A stretch of 64,000 nucleotides of DNA from Hysterangium stoloniferum (GCA_015178975.1 WHVD01000083.1:248001-312000); one strand, 5' to 3'. Shown: positions 23,671 to 35,310, counted from the stretch's first letter. Made by a program: numbers and translations. Notes: a model not told the origin generated them from the letters alone.

Positions 23671-23738
23671 TTGTTGAACAATACAAGTGCTGTGGTTCAA
23701 TCAATCACAACCACAGACTCAGCCTAGTGAGCTTAATT
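23671..23738 (+). repeat. Dispersed repeat, copy 2 of 2
   Basis: Diverged copy of the sequence at 3440-3500, lying just downstream of an LTR remnant. It contains GGTTCAATC followed by CCACAGACTCA. No flanking target duplication was recognised. Confidence 0.4.
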
Positions 23739-24105
23739 AATAGCAAATTTTCACTTTGAGTTCTTATGTACATGGTCTCAATAGTAATGATGGATCAAAC
23801 TATTAGAATGATAAAGGGAGGTGGATGCTGTTGAAATTATTGGTGCAGTTTTAAATAAGACTTTCAGTGAGTGATAAACCTTCACTGTAACATGTATTGT
23901 TATCTACCTAAATAACACTGAATTAATAGTAAGTAAACTATTAATGTACAACTTATTAGATTTGGAAATACAATATCTATTAGAATGTTCAAGCTGTTAT
24001 AAGTCCCAAGTAGGCATCAGTCCAGATGTGATTGTATGAGTCCCAGTAGGCATCAGAAGTACCTATAGAATATGCATATATAATTTATATCACATTAGAC
24101 TAATA

Positions 24106-24180
24106 GGTCCAGTAGCTCAGTGGTTGAGAGCACTGCTTATATAAAGCTAGAGGTCCTTGGTTCAATCCCAGGCTGGGTCA
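24106..24180 (+). tRNA. tRNA-like sequence 1 (probable pseudogene)
   Basis: 75 nt fold as a cloverleaf: acceptor GGTCCAG with CTGGGTC, D stem GCTC/GAGC, T arm CTTGG-TTCAATC-CCAGG. A box (TAGCTCAGTGG) and B box (GGTTCAATCCC) match Pol III consensus and a TTTT follows at 24184. The anticodon arm is irregular: the loop reads TATATAA with A where U33 belongs, and its 3' strand has one extra base. No amino acid can be assigned. Confidence 0.5.
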
Positions 24181-24423
24181 ATTCTTTTCCCTACCTTTAA
24201 CAAAACTAGGGGAAAGTGTGTACCTCAGTAAGTGATAAACCTTCACTGAGAGGCTATGCAATTGGTCTCTATACCATATATAGTATTCATAAGTGAAATG
24301 CAACTATACAGTTGCCTACACTGTGTTCCAGCTTACCAAAGGTAGCTTATGTAACACCATTACTTCAACAGATGCAAGGCACTGAAAGTTGTTAGATTGA
24401 GTAATGCTAGCAGTGTTTCCCAG

Positions 24424-24495
24424 GGTCAGGTGGTGTAATGGTTAACACCCCTGCTATATATGCAGAAGCCCTGGGTTCAATCCCCAGTCTGGCCA
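24424..24495 (+). tRNA. tRNA-like sequence 2 (probable pseudogene)
   Basis: 72 nt cloverleaf: acceptor GGTCAGG with TCTGGCC, D arm with GTG/CAC, T arm CTGGG-TTCAATC-CCCAG. A box TGGTGTAATGG and B box GGTTCAATCCC are intact and TTTT follows. The anticodon loop is TATATAT without U33. Downstream, CTACACTTTT and AAAAGTGTAG form a perfect hairpin (24499-24525) around a 3-nt loop. Confidence 0.5.
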
Positions 24496-24525
24496 TTCAT
24501 TTTCTACACTTTTAACAAAAGTGTA

Positions 24526-25227
24526 GTAGCTTAGACACAGGCATGGACACACAAGTGAGACAAAGATTCACTGGTTTAACTATGGACCCACAGCAGTAGA
24601 TAACATCTATTTCTAACACAAACAGATATCCAACCTTTAGAGAAATCTCATACCGTACTGTTGGATTTCAACCCCCCTTCATCTGTTAAGCAGGGTAATA
24701 CCATTGAAAAAATTCACTTCTTATTATTTCATTGTTCACTCCCAGATGGTGAACTTTTTGAAGAGGAATTCAATCACATCATTATTGCCTCAAAGTCCGA
24801 GCTGCCCAGACTTATACTAAAGAGAACATTTTTGCTGACAATGTGACCACTAGTCTCCCGTAATGTTGCATCACACGCAAGGCCTCTCCGTCTGATAGTA
24901 GACCCCCAGAATGTCTATGTGTCCAATGCCAATTATTGCATCGCAAGTGGCCAAAGGGAGGCGGGTCAATAACTATTACACACATATATGCACCAGTCTT
25001 CGAAATAACTAAAATTGAGAGTACGGAAGCCGCAAGAGAAGTAGAACATAGTTGTTTGTGTACGGAAAAAAAAATCGCATGATACAATACATAGAATCCT
25101 TTGGCAAAGGAGAAGCAAGCATGGAGTATCAAGAGTAAATATTACTTTTATCTAAATGCAAAATGACGAAAGAAATGAATGAAGGGTTTGTGTGAATTCA
25201 ATAGAATGTAATATCTGACACCGTCAA
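24526..25227. other. Spacer downstream of the tRNA-like pair
   Basis: No gene recognised. CpG content rises again after about 24790, marking the switch from repeat debris to host sequence just before the membrane-protein gene. Confidence 0.4.
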
Positions 25228-27277
25228 CTACATTGCATAACCAAACTCCGTGGGACCACCATATGAATCGATATCAAAGGGTTCATTACTCTGCATACTA
25301 CCATATACATGATCGTGATCCTCCTCAAGCGATGGAATATCTTTCTGTAAATCATCAAAATACTGTTGGAATGTATAGCGTTTGTTATCCAAGGCTGTGT
25401 TTGAACATTGAACATAACTAAAGTTGATTACGCGTAAAGGTGATGAACGTTACTTACTTGTCGTGGTCGGATGTTGGACAGGAGACGGTGGCTTTACCCT
25501 GTCTGGCTCGATAGGTCGGTAGTAAGATGATGAAATATCTTGAAAGAAAGGAAGAAATTCTGTTATTTAGTGCTCATCGGGGATTATCCCATGAAGCCTC
25601 ACCAAGGAGATCGGTACTAGAAGACTCATCTTGATCATGCCCAGTTGTTGGCGTTGATAGATTCACCAAAGGATATGCGTCTGAATGGGTGTATTGGTTC
25701 CCCAGAAAAACGGAATTCAATTGGGACGGTGGGTCCTGTTGTGGGTGGGGGTATGCATTCCCCAACGAAAATAAGTTCGCTTCAGAATGGGTGCTACTTG
25801 GAATAGCGGCGTTCACTTGAGAGGATTCATATACTTGGGGGTCGGCATTGTGTTGGGGGTATGTGCTTGCATGAGAAGTGGCACTTAATCGGGAAAACGG
25901 GATCCCTTGAGATTGGACGTCCCTTGCGTGGGCGACGTTCTGTTGAGGGTATGGCGAGTCGCTGAGAGATCTCTCGCCTCGTCCTTGAATATCACTTGAA
26001 CTACCCAGGTTTAGGCTTAGTAGGGTGAAGGGGAACTCTCTCCTGCGTCCGCTCATAGGTAGTGACGAAAGACTAGTATTGCGCGAGGAAGTGGCAAAAT
26101 CAAACCCAGCTTCTGCCTCGGAAATGGATCTTTGGGTAAACAGTGCTTCTCGCCTTCGACGTATGATCCGAACAATGACGAACGTCAGAACTAGCGTGAA
26201 AGCAATTCCTCCAATGGCTGGAACGAGGATAACGACGAGGTTTGGATGGTGTTTATCAGGAATGACGGAAGGAATATTTGAGGCTGATGCAGTTTGCGTA
26301 GAGGGTGCCGAGGGAGTGGTAAATGAGTCGGTGCTGGGTGGGGTGTCTATAGTAGGGGGCTGAGTGTTAGTAGTGGAAATGAAAGTTGGTGGTCTCGGTG
26401 GTCTGGGATCGACATATGAGCCCACGGCAACAGATAATGTTGTATCTGGATATACCTACCTAGAAGACGACTGCGACTGTCCATTAGAAGATTCTACGGG
26501 ACCATCTAGCCTTACCCCGCTAACACTGCATCAGAATCTGGTCGCCAACACATATTATTTACTCACGGTGTAGGATTGGGTGTGTCCGTCCTTGAGGCCG
26601 AGCTTGGCGGCAATGATACTTCTGGAAAACTTGAAGTGCTGGCAACTCCTCCGTCATTTGGGGGGGTTCCAACACCCGAGCTAATGGAGGATGATGTTTG
26701 GAATGGGGGCAATTCCGATTGCGATTTACTACTACCAACAAAGTTTGATTTAAATTGGATGAGGTTGATATATTCAACAAACTTACGATGTGATGACACC
26801 CACAGTGGACGACCTCGTCACTGCTGAAGTGCTGGTTGCCAATTTAGTCTGAACAGTGTATTAATTACATATAAGTACCAACCTGGGTGTCTGACTATGA
26901 TGATGTCGTCACTAACGGTAAAAATATAGATAACGATGAAACTTTTGAACTTACGGCGGTCCCGGCGGTGCCACAGGAGGAGTTTCCAGAATGGTAGTCA
27001 TAGACTCGGAGGAGGGTGATTTTGTAGTCGGCTGCAGCGTCGTGGGGGAAGAAATATCGGTAGAAGTGTTCAAGGTTGATGATGTATGCGCTATCGGAGT
27101 GGATGAAGTGGTAGAGGAGCTGAATATCGACGATATCGTGACGATTGCAGAAAGTGGTGAAGTAGAGCCTGACGTCGATGAATTATCGGCAGTCATAGAC
27201 GCTGAAGTCAGATTACTTGCTGGGGTCTGCGAAGGCGATGGCTCAGACATGGGCAGGACGTGTTGGCGAACCTTCAA
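25228..27277 (-). CDS. Single-pass membrane protein with Ser/Thr-rich ectodomain (paralog 1), 5' end unresolved
   Basis: Supported minus-strand exons: 26567 upward (Ser/Pro-rich), 26402-25603, 25538-25458, 25394-25228 (TAG). Phases agree and the donors and acceptors are GT-AG. The 26402-25603 exon encodes a Pro/Thr-rich stalk, one membrane helix (LVVILVPAIGGIAFTLVLTF) and a basic stop-transfer IIRRRR, then a long Ser-rich cytoplasmic tail. The last exon reads RYTFQQYFDDLQKDIPSLEE and ends TEFGYAM. An upstream Ser/Thr-rich exon ends at about 26951 (from 27277). Earlier exons reaching perhaps 28284 could not be phased. The layout recalls fungal cell-wall stress or polarity receptors (Mid2/Axl2-like topology), but no named domain is visible. 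The neighbour at 28968 is a paralog in the same orientation. Confidence 0.7.
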
Positions 27278-28284
27278 TCAGCAGTGGTACCCTGAGATCG
27301 CATGAGCCGAGTACCTTTTGTGCGCCATAGACTTTTAATGGTTATCCTCTTTCGTAAATACGTTCTATATCATGAGTAGACCGTGGTTGAGCCCAAAACT
27401 CTACCGCACTATTCGTGGAGGTCGTGACGATGAGATAAAGAAGAGATAAAATGTCTGATGATGCCGTGCAGTCCTGATGTTACATTGCCACCTTCACTGC
27501 CATAGTTGGCTATGATATTTACCGTCGCCAAATTGGGCTGTGAGAGTTCGGATGTCATGCTGAACGTCGGTGTGGATGTGAGTTGAGTCTGCAGCTCAGC
27601 TGCCATGATTGGAAACGCTCGCCTTTCGAAGGCATCTAGTCACTTCTTTCGCATATGGACTTGAACTTGTAAGAGCCGTGTTTGCTTTCGATAGTTGACC
27701 ACGAATAAACTGAACCGTATTAAGGTACTTTGATCTTTGAACTTGTCATCGCTCGCGTTCAAACTCATTTTCGCTACAAGGCACATGGGAGAGTGTGGTA
27801 TTAGGGTATAACTATCAGTCAACGCATCCGGAATACCGACAGAGTTTTATTTAACATCTAGAAAATGATACCTTGCCAATGCGGTTTGCTGTTCCTATCA
27901 GCAGGGCTTTGCATATGAGGTAAGCGTGGCCGCCATAATCAATGGCTTTGATCAACAAAGTTAGGCACCCCGCGTATCGTATCAACAGCCTGAATAACAA
28001 CTCTTTACTTATCTCAGTTGGATAGGGTCTTCTGTCACAAGTTCGAGGGATATGGCGTGAAAGACTCACTATGCAAATGTTGATACTTACAGTATGTGGT
28101 CCTCAAACTTGGCGCCTGTAGGTGAATGAGATATTTGGCAACTATAACGGTAAATATGCCGTAGAGTGGTGAGTTTAGACGTAAAGGTCTCGAAACTCAA
28201 CTCAAATTGGTAGGGGAATTGTAACTTCAGGAGAGTCCCACCAAAGATATCCACAGTGAAATATCGGCGTTCAATACTCTTCAT
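27278..28284 (-). other. Probable 5' exons of paralog 1, not resolved
   Basis: Several short minus-strand frames with uneven coding look (for example CLVAKMSLNASDDKFKDQST at about 27780 and MKSIERRYFTVDIFGGTLLK at 28284). They could be N-terminal ectodomain exons of the membrane protein, but splice phases cannot be fixed by eye. No signal peptide is identified. Confidence 0.35.
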
Positions 28285-28967
28285 CCCATTTCTCCTGAAG
28301 CCTCAATTTCTGGTAGTGTCAAGTGCTGGATTTCCTATCTCAGAATATCCGGGGGAAAGCATTATGTCTCCAACGGAGCGTAGGGTTGTTTGTACCGTCT
28401 TCACCAGAATTCTGAGGTCGAACATACAAAGCTAACGTTGAGCTCTGCGCTCAAGAAACACTGTCCCTTGCTCCTATTCAGGTGAATTGTTTTGTGCGCT
28501 TGCATACCTGGTCCACTGCAGGTGAGGTCCTTATTCCATCTAGTGCAATATCAACTTGCGCTATAGTTAATAAAGTGGTTCAACTGCAACACAAAGAGCG
28601 TGAGTGTGGCGAAATCATCTTGACTCAGAGAAATATTCGATCTCAAGATATTGATATACTTCCTGGCGACGCAAGCAGAAATATACAAGGCAGAATAAGA
28701 GGTACGACAGTCTGATCCGTCGCTCGTGTATACCACTTGTCTGATAAAGTGATGCTTATAGACGCATAAGGTTACATTTAGAACACTGTGGACAACTTCA
28801 AAGGTATTTGTAGGACACTTCAAGTGACTTACAATCCAGACCAAAAGAAAAAAAAAAAAGAGCGGCGCGCCGGCGTGAAATATAATAAGACACTTTCCAG
28901 CTTCATATAAAAGAAGGTGAACATTGAAGGAAAGAAAATGATGGAAGAAGTCGGAGGCCAAGTCAAT
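28285..28967. other. Intergenic between the two membrane-protein paralogs
   Basis: No convincing gene. An A-run of about 12 precedes a GC-rich GCGGCGCGCCGGCG at 28862. Confidence 0.4.
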
Positions 28968-30560
28968 TTACATTGCATAGCCGAATTCGGCGTGGCCATA
29001 AGAGGACTGCGATTTGAAAGAAGTCTTTCGTTCCTTTGTACGACTTTCAACGTCGGGAACGTGTTCTGGCTTCAGCATATCGTTCATATAATCCTGGAAT
29101 GTGTAACGCCAGTTCTCCACGGGTGTGACTAAATTATTGAAGATGAGTAACAATTAAAAACAGGGTAGTTATTCTCACCTATGGGAATTGGATGACCAGG
29201 GTAAAGGCTTGTTTGGTTATCGTCTAAAATGGGAGATTCATGTTAATAGATGTCAGGGAAATTGAGCACGCTACTTACTTTGAAAATTTATCCCTCTAGC
29301 CGGGACGCTGGCTGGTGGGCTAATGTTGTGTTGGAGATGCGCGATGTCTTTCGAAGGAGTAGCGACTAAAGCCTCAGTACTAGTACCACTATCTCTATAG
29401 CCATTCATGGGGTTGGACGAGGACAATTTGAAACTGGCGGGGGCAAAGACATCGATGAAATCCATGTCATCCCCCGGCTGAGAATGGATTTGCTGGTTGA
29501 ATCCTGCATGGCGACGTTGGCGCCTTATACGCATAATCCAAAAGACGGCAAGCAATATGAGGAGGAATACAGCGACGACTGGGAGAGCAACCTTGACAGC
29601 CATGCTATGATCTGATCCTGTTGCGCTGAGAGTAGGGGCCAAAGAGGTACCGGGATCCTGTCTTAATAGAGACAATTAAGTAGAAATATCGAATGTAAAA
29701 GAATGGGGTTTTCACACTTACCCTGGGGGCACAGCCGTTGTTTGGCCTGGGTCAGGAATAAGGTCGTTAGGTGTTGGGGAGTTAGCCGCGAAAGGATTTC
29801 TGCGTTTAAAAGCATCGTTGAGCAATTTCGGCAGAGAATTCATTTTAGTTCAGAAATTGTCACCCAGAACTATAAAATCCGGTTTTCAGGCTGGTAGGAG
29901 AGTCCGACGGAACCGCGGGCGTCCTTGTGAGCGCGGTGCTGCTAGTGGGGCGTTAGAGTATAGAAGTACTGTATTTTTTGGACCCCTTTTTATCTTACTT
30001 GCTTTTCATGACGGTAGATGATGTGTTATCCGTTGGAGTAGTTGTCGACGAAGGAGCGTCAGGGCTACTAGGACTGAAACAGCGAATCGTTACATCAGGT
30101 TATTTGATTTACAAGCCATGCCAAAAGAATTATTCGCTCACACTACGGGGGAAAGTGGTGGCGACCTTCGTCGGGGTTAAACATACACTTTCAAGCCTGT
30201 TCTATGCAACTCACTGAGCACTGGATAGCGTTTGTGAGGGCAGGGGATTATTACTGTAGGTAGAAAACTTTTAATAAAATCTGCTCTTCTGTTTAAGGTG
30301 GAATATCACCTGGGACTGCTCTGAATTGGGTCCGGCGCGGGCTGGGGCGGTATGCTAGAGGCTGGAAGAGGAGGTTGAGTTCTAGAGGTACAAGCCAGTT
30401 GTAAGTGTTGTGAAGAAAAAGGGTTCAACACTCGGACTGACGCAGGGGGCGACTCCGAGGATGAGGTGGCCTGTGGCTGGTTCTTGTTATTTGGGTGGGA
30501 TTTGTCAAGACCTGGAGGGGTCTGATGAAAACATGGGCATTATCGTTCAATGTCGCTCCT
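28968..30560 (-). CDS. Single-pass membrane protein with Ser/Thr-rich ectodomain (paralog 2), 5' end unresolved
   Basis: Phased minus-strand exons: 29661-29279, 29223-29179, 29128-28968 (TAA), each with GT-AG borders. The upstream exon near 29720-29815 (…NDLIPDPGQTTAVPPG) joins in phase. Further Ser/Thr-rich exons lie near 29900-29960 and 30005-30080 (SSPDAPSSTTTPTDNTSST), and a Pro-rich stretch reaches about 30560. The main exon has one membrane helix (VALPVVAVFLLILLAVFWIM), a basic IRRQRR, and a cytoplasmic tail. The final exon reads ENWRYTFQDYMNDM … and ends AEFGYAM, closely paralleling paralog 1 in motif, exon borders and ending. Probable surface sensor or anchor; ligand unknown. Confidence 0.7.
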
Positions 30561-30902
30561 TGCATTAATTACAGAAATTATTCTACCTTATCATGTTGGC
30601 CCATTTGGAAATAATCTAGCACCCCAAGGAGGATCGAGAAAGACGGTAGACGGTAGACGGTATAATAGTACAAATAATTAGGAGGGAAAGACGTGCATGT
30701 CCTGTATTTGGCTTAGCCTGTGTTGCTACTAGTATATAAGCCGAGACGTCGTATATTACCGTGGAAAATAGTCGCGACTATATTTGGCGAGGGATGGTCG
30801 TAGATCAAGGGTCGAGACATTATGTCAACCTGGATGGTGCCGGGCGAGGTTTGATCGGTGCCTGTAACCAATGTACTACGTCTGAAGATTGACACATGTA
30901 AG

Positions 30903-31190
30903 CATAGTTGCTGCTTATAAAGTAAGTATCTGCGACCGTTCCAAGTTTTACCACTGCTCTCATGCGGGCAATTCTTTATTGTACTTCTGGTTCGCTCTGC
31001 AGATCATTTATTTATAGAATGTTGATGAGAAACTGAGAGATAAGAGCCGATGAGAATATCCTCCCGACCGTCCAATACCATGCACTACAGTTGCTTTGCA
31101 GCGTTCCTTCGTACTGTCAACATCGTTTTGTGTGGTAATTGATGATTATGTGGAATGGTAAGAGCTATAGCTCTGACCGACATCCCGGAC
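30903..31190 (+). repeat. Left arm of a long inverted repeat
   Basis: Begins ATAGTTGCTGCTTATAAAG and is the reverse complement of 33620-33923 with about 90-95 percent identity by eye. Between the arms lies a Ty1/copia fossil. Confidence 0.85.
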
Positions 31191-31509
31191 ATGATGTCGG
31201 AGCATCAATTGTGTGATGGTTGCCGTTTGAGTAGCCGACCTCAATTCTAACTCTGTAAACTGTTCAAAACGGTCTCACAAAGGACCGAGCTGAAGAAAAG
31301 CAAATGTGACGATAATGAGGAACTAATATACACACTCAGCGCAAGTAACACGAGCGCTATAGATGTTGACGCAAAGGTATACGTCGGTACACCGTGGACG
31401 CGAGCAAAAAGCGTTAGTATTACTAAGCTACTGTACAGAACTACATAGCCTAGCACGAAATATATTGGTGACCCACAGGTGTCATCACGGCGAGATTACT
31501 ACTGAAAAG

Positions 31510-33500
31510 CTAAAATGTTAACAATAGATCCATAGAGTTCTTCTTTCTCGAGGGAATAGTAAATAACTTTGAAGCGAATATCGTATGTTTCGTACGAGCT
31601 GAGTGTTGCACATCTTTTGTAAGCGTGATAGAGGCCTGATTATCGGAAAACAGTATGAATGGGTAAGTGAGCGGGCGCGCGATTTCTGTGAGAAAGGTTC
31701 TTAACCACAATGCTTCCTTTGCTGTATGCGTCGCAGCAACGAACTCAGCCTCTGCGCTCGACAGCGCAATAATTCTCTGTTTCTGCGCCCTCCAGGATAC
31801 AGCACTGCCGTCAATCAAAAACGTGTAACCGGAAATGGAGTGTTGATGGTTTTGGGAACTCCAGTCTGCGTCTGTATAGGCCATTAAGCTAGTGTGTTTG
31901 ATACCGAACGTGAGTTCCACCTCTCACGTCCTTTTCAAATATTTCACAATCTTTTCGCAGCTTCCCAATGTGCCTTTCTGGGATTTTCCATGAATTGATT
32001 CAAGAGTGACGTAGCAAAGGCCATGTCAGGATGCGTTGCAACTGCGGTCCACATCAGTAAGCCTATAATCTCACGATATATGCGCGCCATATATTCATAC
32101 TGATGCGACATTATAGGACACAGTAATTTTGAAAGCGTCACGTGTGGGTCTAGTGGCGTAGAAACGGCGGCAGCATTTTGCAGGTTAAAGCGTGCGCTGA
32201 TCATGTCGATATAGGTGACTTGAGAAAAGGAAATGGTGCGCGCAGAACGATCATACTTGATGCGCATGCCAAGAGGCCAATGTAAGTTTCCAAGATCCTT
32301 CATTTTGAATCGAGACTCGAGCTGATTCTTTGTTTTTTACATAGCTCCTTTCGTACTCGCAACAATCGTGAGGTCATCGACGGCAGCTGCGATGATGATG
32401 TACACACCGTCCACGCACTTGTGAAAAACACTCACAACATTTGAATCAAAAAGAGGTCAGGGCATCGTGCAAACACTTATACCACTCACGTCCGGACTGT
32501 TTTAGGCCGTACAATGCCTTCTGCATCAGGCAAACGGCATTTGGTCCCCACTCAAAACCAGGTGGCAGCTGCATATAAATCCTCTTGCGAAGCGGTGCGT
32601 TGAGGTATGCATTGTCGACATCCATTTGCTGGACAAGCCAACCATTATGTGCAGCGAGAGCTGTAATGACGCGAAAGGATGCAAGGCATACGGCAGGTGA
32701 GAAAGTGTCGTCATAATCCACATTGAAGAATTGAGTATAGCCCTGTGCAACTAAGCGTGCCTTGTATTTTTCGATATTGCCATTCGCGTCGCGTTTGATC
32801 TTGAAGACCCAATGGCTCCCAACAATATTTGCAACCTCCGGTCGCTTTACAAGGCACCATACATGATATGATGCCTGTTGAATGCCTCCATTTCAACGTC
32901 AATCGCCTTTTCCCACATGGGTGCGTCCTCTCGCACCAATGCTTCCTTTAAAGTATTGGGCTCATCAGTGGTTGAAATAACGAGCATAGAGGTAGGCGCA
33001 GCTGATATAATTTGTCATACATCTTCCTTATCCACGTCTCCTTTCGCGGTATCATCAAATTCCTTTAAGAATACCGTAGGCGACAAATCAGCAGGTGATT
33101 CGTCCGCATTGAAAATTATATTGTCAGGGAAAGCGACGAACATAGAAGTTGTGCTAGGTACTTGCATGCCTTTCGGGTATGTTGACGCTTTTAACCTATT
33201 GTGGCTAACGCCTGTCCCTTCAGCGATGCATCGAACATACTCTGACGGCTTCCAGATGCGTGCACCACGGCCTTCAGGCGTAATCGTCTGAATTGGTTTC
33301 TCGAAGTCAGTTAGAGGGTCGGAAACGGACGGTGGCGAAGTAGGACCAGAAACAGGCAGAGGGACATTGTTGGGTTGGGTACGTACGTCCTGCTCCACCT
33401 TTGGAAGATTGACAACTTGTCGTATCTTCTCCTCTGACCGAGCAATTGGCACAGGAATCTCGACATTGTCCTCTGGAAGACAACATTACGTTCAACTGTC
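31510..33500 (-). mobile_element. Ty1/copia pol fossil
   Basis: In minus-strand order: an integrase-tail-like acidic segment (33452-33015), reverse transcriptase blocks (VQQMDVDNAYLNAPLRKRIY and LMQKALYGLKQSGREWY at 32721-32446; the TPLDPH and GLLMW region at 32303-31944) and RNase H (MAYTDADWSSQNHQHSISGY, ALSSAEAEFVAA at 31920-31510). This is a typical Ty1/copia pol order. It is broken in several places. A candidate LTR end (TGTTAGATTTC on the minus strand) lies near 33630, but paired LTRs were not found. Confidence 0.85.
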
Positions 33501-33619
33501 ACGGTGTATTTATCGAGCCAATAAATGCCGCACAGACCATTGCAAACCAACAAATACTGGTACTGATACATAACGAACCATAACCATTGCGCGTCCACAG
33601 TGGTACGCGCGGCTTGAAA

Positions 33620-33923
33620 TCTAACAGTCGGTCAGAGTTATGAGCTCTTACTATTCCACATAATCATCAATTACTACACAAAACGATGTTGACAATACGA
33701 AAGAACAATGACTGTTGCAAAGTAACTGTAGTCATACCACAATTGCATGGTATTGGACGGTCGGGAGGAAATTCTCATCGGCCCTTATCTCAGTTTCTCA
33801 TCAACATTCTAAAATAAATGATCTGCAGAGCGAACCAGAAGTACAATAAAAAATTGCCCGCATGAGGAAAGTGGTAAAACTTGGAACGGTCGCAGATACT
33901 CACTTTATAAGCAGCAACTATTA
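33620..33923 (-). repeat. Right arm of a long inverted repeat
   Basis: Reverse complement of 30903-31190; outer end CTTTATAAGCAGCAACTAT. It lies just outside the copia fossil. Could be terminal inverted repeats, two oppositely inserted short elements, or an inverted duplication of host DNA. Confidence 0.85.
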
Positions 33924-34677
33924 GGCAGGGGAACCGTGTCAGATGGCGATGACGTTGAACGATCATTGGCCTACTTAATCCTGGTGAATACTGTCTTCTT
34001 GGTGGCATTTGATACGCCCCATACGAATTTGTGGAGTCTCCATATGAATTTGGAGGCGCGCCATGCGAGTTTGGGGGCACTAGATACACCAGTGGAAGAC
34101 CGATGCTATATGATGGCGGGAGGGGTAGTCGATGTGGTGGATGTATCGCATAGAAGAAATTCGGCGCTCCTGGACCAATTACAGGGGATACCAATGGTGC
34201 CGTCTGTCCTGTTGCATTGGGTGATCCACCATAACCTCACCCTACATTGCCCCGTTCTCGCCTTCACCCTACATTCCCTCCTTCCCACTTTATGTTCCCC
34301 CCTTCCCGCCCTATACTCCCGCCTCCTCGCCGTATATCTCCCCTTTCTCGCCGTGTATTGCCCCATTCCCACTCTATATACCTCCCGCCCTGTCCTGTGT
34401 TCGTCCCTCCTCGGTTGTATATTTCCCTCCCCACACCACTATGTCTGTCGTCATCTCTGCCATTAGCCCTCCGTGCTCTACACAGTAGCTCTTGCGTTTG
34501 GCTGGGCAGTCCACTGTCTCCCCCTCGCCCTGAATCTGCCTTTTGGCAGTTATATCTATCTCTCCCTGTCCCATCATACCCCCCTTCATTGTTGTGTCTA
34601 TCTCCTGCTGTTTTGTTGCGCCTGCCACTGCCGCCTCGGTCGGATCCGTCATCATCTGAGTTGGATTGGTCATCATC
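33924..34677. other. Low-complexity CpG-to-CpG-poor transition, no clear gene
   Basis: 33930-34200 has repeats encoding, on the minus strand, PPNSHGAPPNSYG and STNSYGAYQ, perhaps a scrap of a Pro/Tyr-rich host protein. 34230-34480 is a pyrimidine-rich imperfect repeat with recurring 'CCCTATACTCCC'-like words of about 25-30 bp. Confidence 0.4.
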
Positions 34678-34835
34678 CGAGTCAAAGTCATTGTCCAAGT
34701 CAAAGTCATTGTCCAAGTCAAAGTCATTGTCCAAGTCAAAGTCATTGTCCAAGTCAAAGTCATTGTCCAAGTCAAAGTCATTGTTCAAGTCAAAGTCATT
34801 GTCCAAGTCAAAGTCATTGTCTGAGTCACAGTCAT
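34678..34835 (+). repeat. 18-bp minisatellite, about eight units
   Basis: Unit AAGTCAAAGTCATTGTCC repeated about eight times with single-base variants, ending in a partial unit. The 18-bp period keeps any frame open, so the long frames on both strands (Ser-Lys-rich on plus, Asp-Asn-rich on minus) are explained by the repeat and are not evidence of a gene. Confidence 0.92.
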
Positions 34836-34989
34836 CACCATTCTTTTCTTTCCAATTTGCACTACTTCCTTCCCCCCATCCCTGGCCCCTGATGCCCCCA
34901 CCTGATCCACTCCCTGATCCTTCTCCCTTTCCACTACCATATTCCCACTCCATTTCACTACCTATGCCCATTCCCATTCCCATTCCTGC

Positions 34990-35310
34990 CAGCCCATATC
35001 CACCTGTACAAATGTTTGTTTTTTTGGGTCAGATGAAGATGTTGATAGTCCATTGCAGGCAAATAGTGGTTGGTGGAGTCCAGTCCAATTTCTCAACTCA
35101 GACATTCCAGTTCCACTGACCAAAGGCTTCATGGCAATGAACCAGCCAGTTAAACTGCACTATTCAGCAAATGGCAAGAAGCTACACTTCTTCCCCTGTC
35201 AAACCTTCCTTTGGGTTAGAGATGAAGGAGAATTTATCCCAAAGATACTGCAGCAAGGCTTTCCACAGCTCAAGAGTATCTGCACCTTAAAGATGGTGAA
35301 TTAGAAAAGA
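34990..35310 (+). other. Unrecognised CpG-poor open frame
   Basis: Plus-strand frame reading SDEDVDSPLQANSGWWSPVQ then FMAMNQPVKLHYSANGKKLH and TFLWVRDEGEFIPKILQQGF. It looks coded and has no low complexity, but I do not recognise a family. Its CpG depletion and setting suggest a transposon gene fragment. Confidence 0.35.

Noticed and set aside
26364-27305. Plus-strand frames at 26.0-27.3 kb (for example 26991-27305)
   Set aside because: Antisense shadows of the Ser/Thr-rich exons of membrane-protein paralog 1.
28862-28876. GCGGCGCGCCGGCG as a regulatory GC box
   Set aside because: Isolated short GC word after an A-run; nothing ties it to a promoter.
34264-34983. Long minus-strand frame of 239 codons, Asp/Asn- and Gly-rich
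   Set aside because: Open only because an 18-bp minisatellite and simple Gly-rich repeats keep every frame open; both strands show such frames and no domain is present.
34247-35119. 290-codon plus-strand frame with Ser-Lys repeats
   Set aside because: Same minisatellite in another frame; start and end lie in pyrimidine-rich low-complexity sequence.
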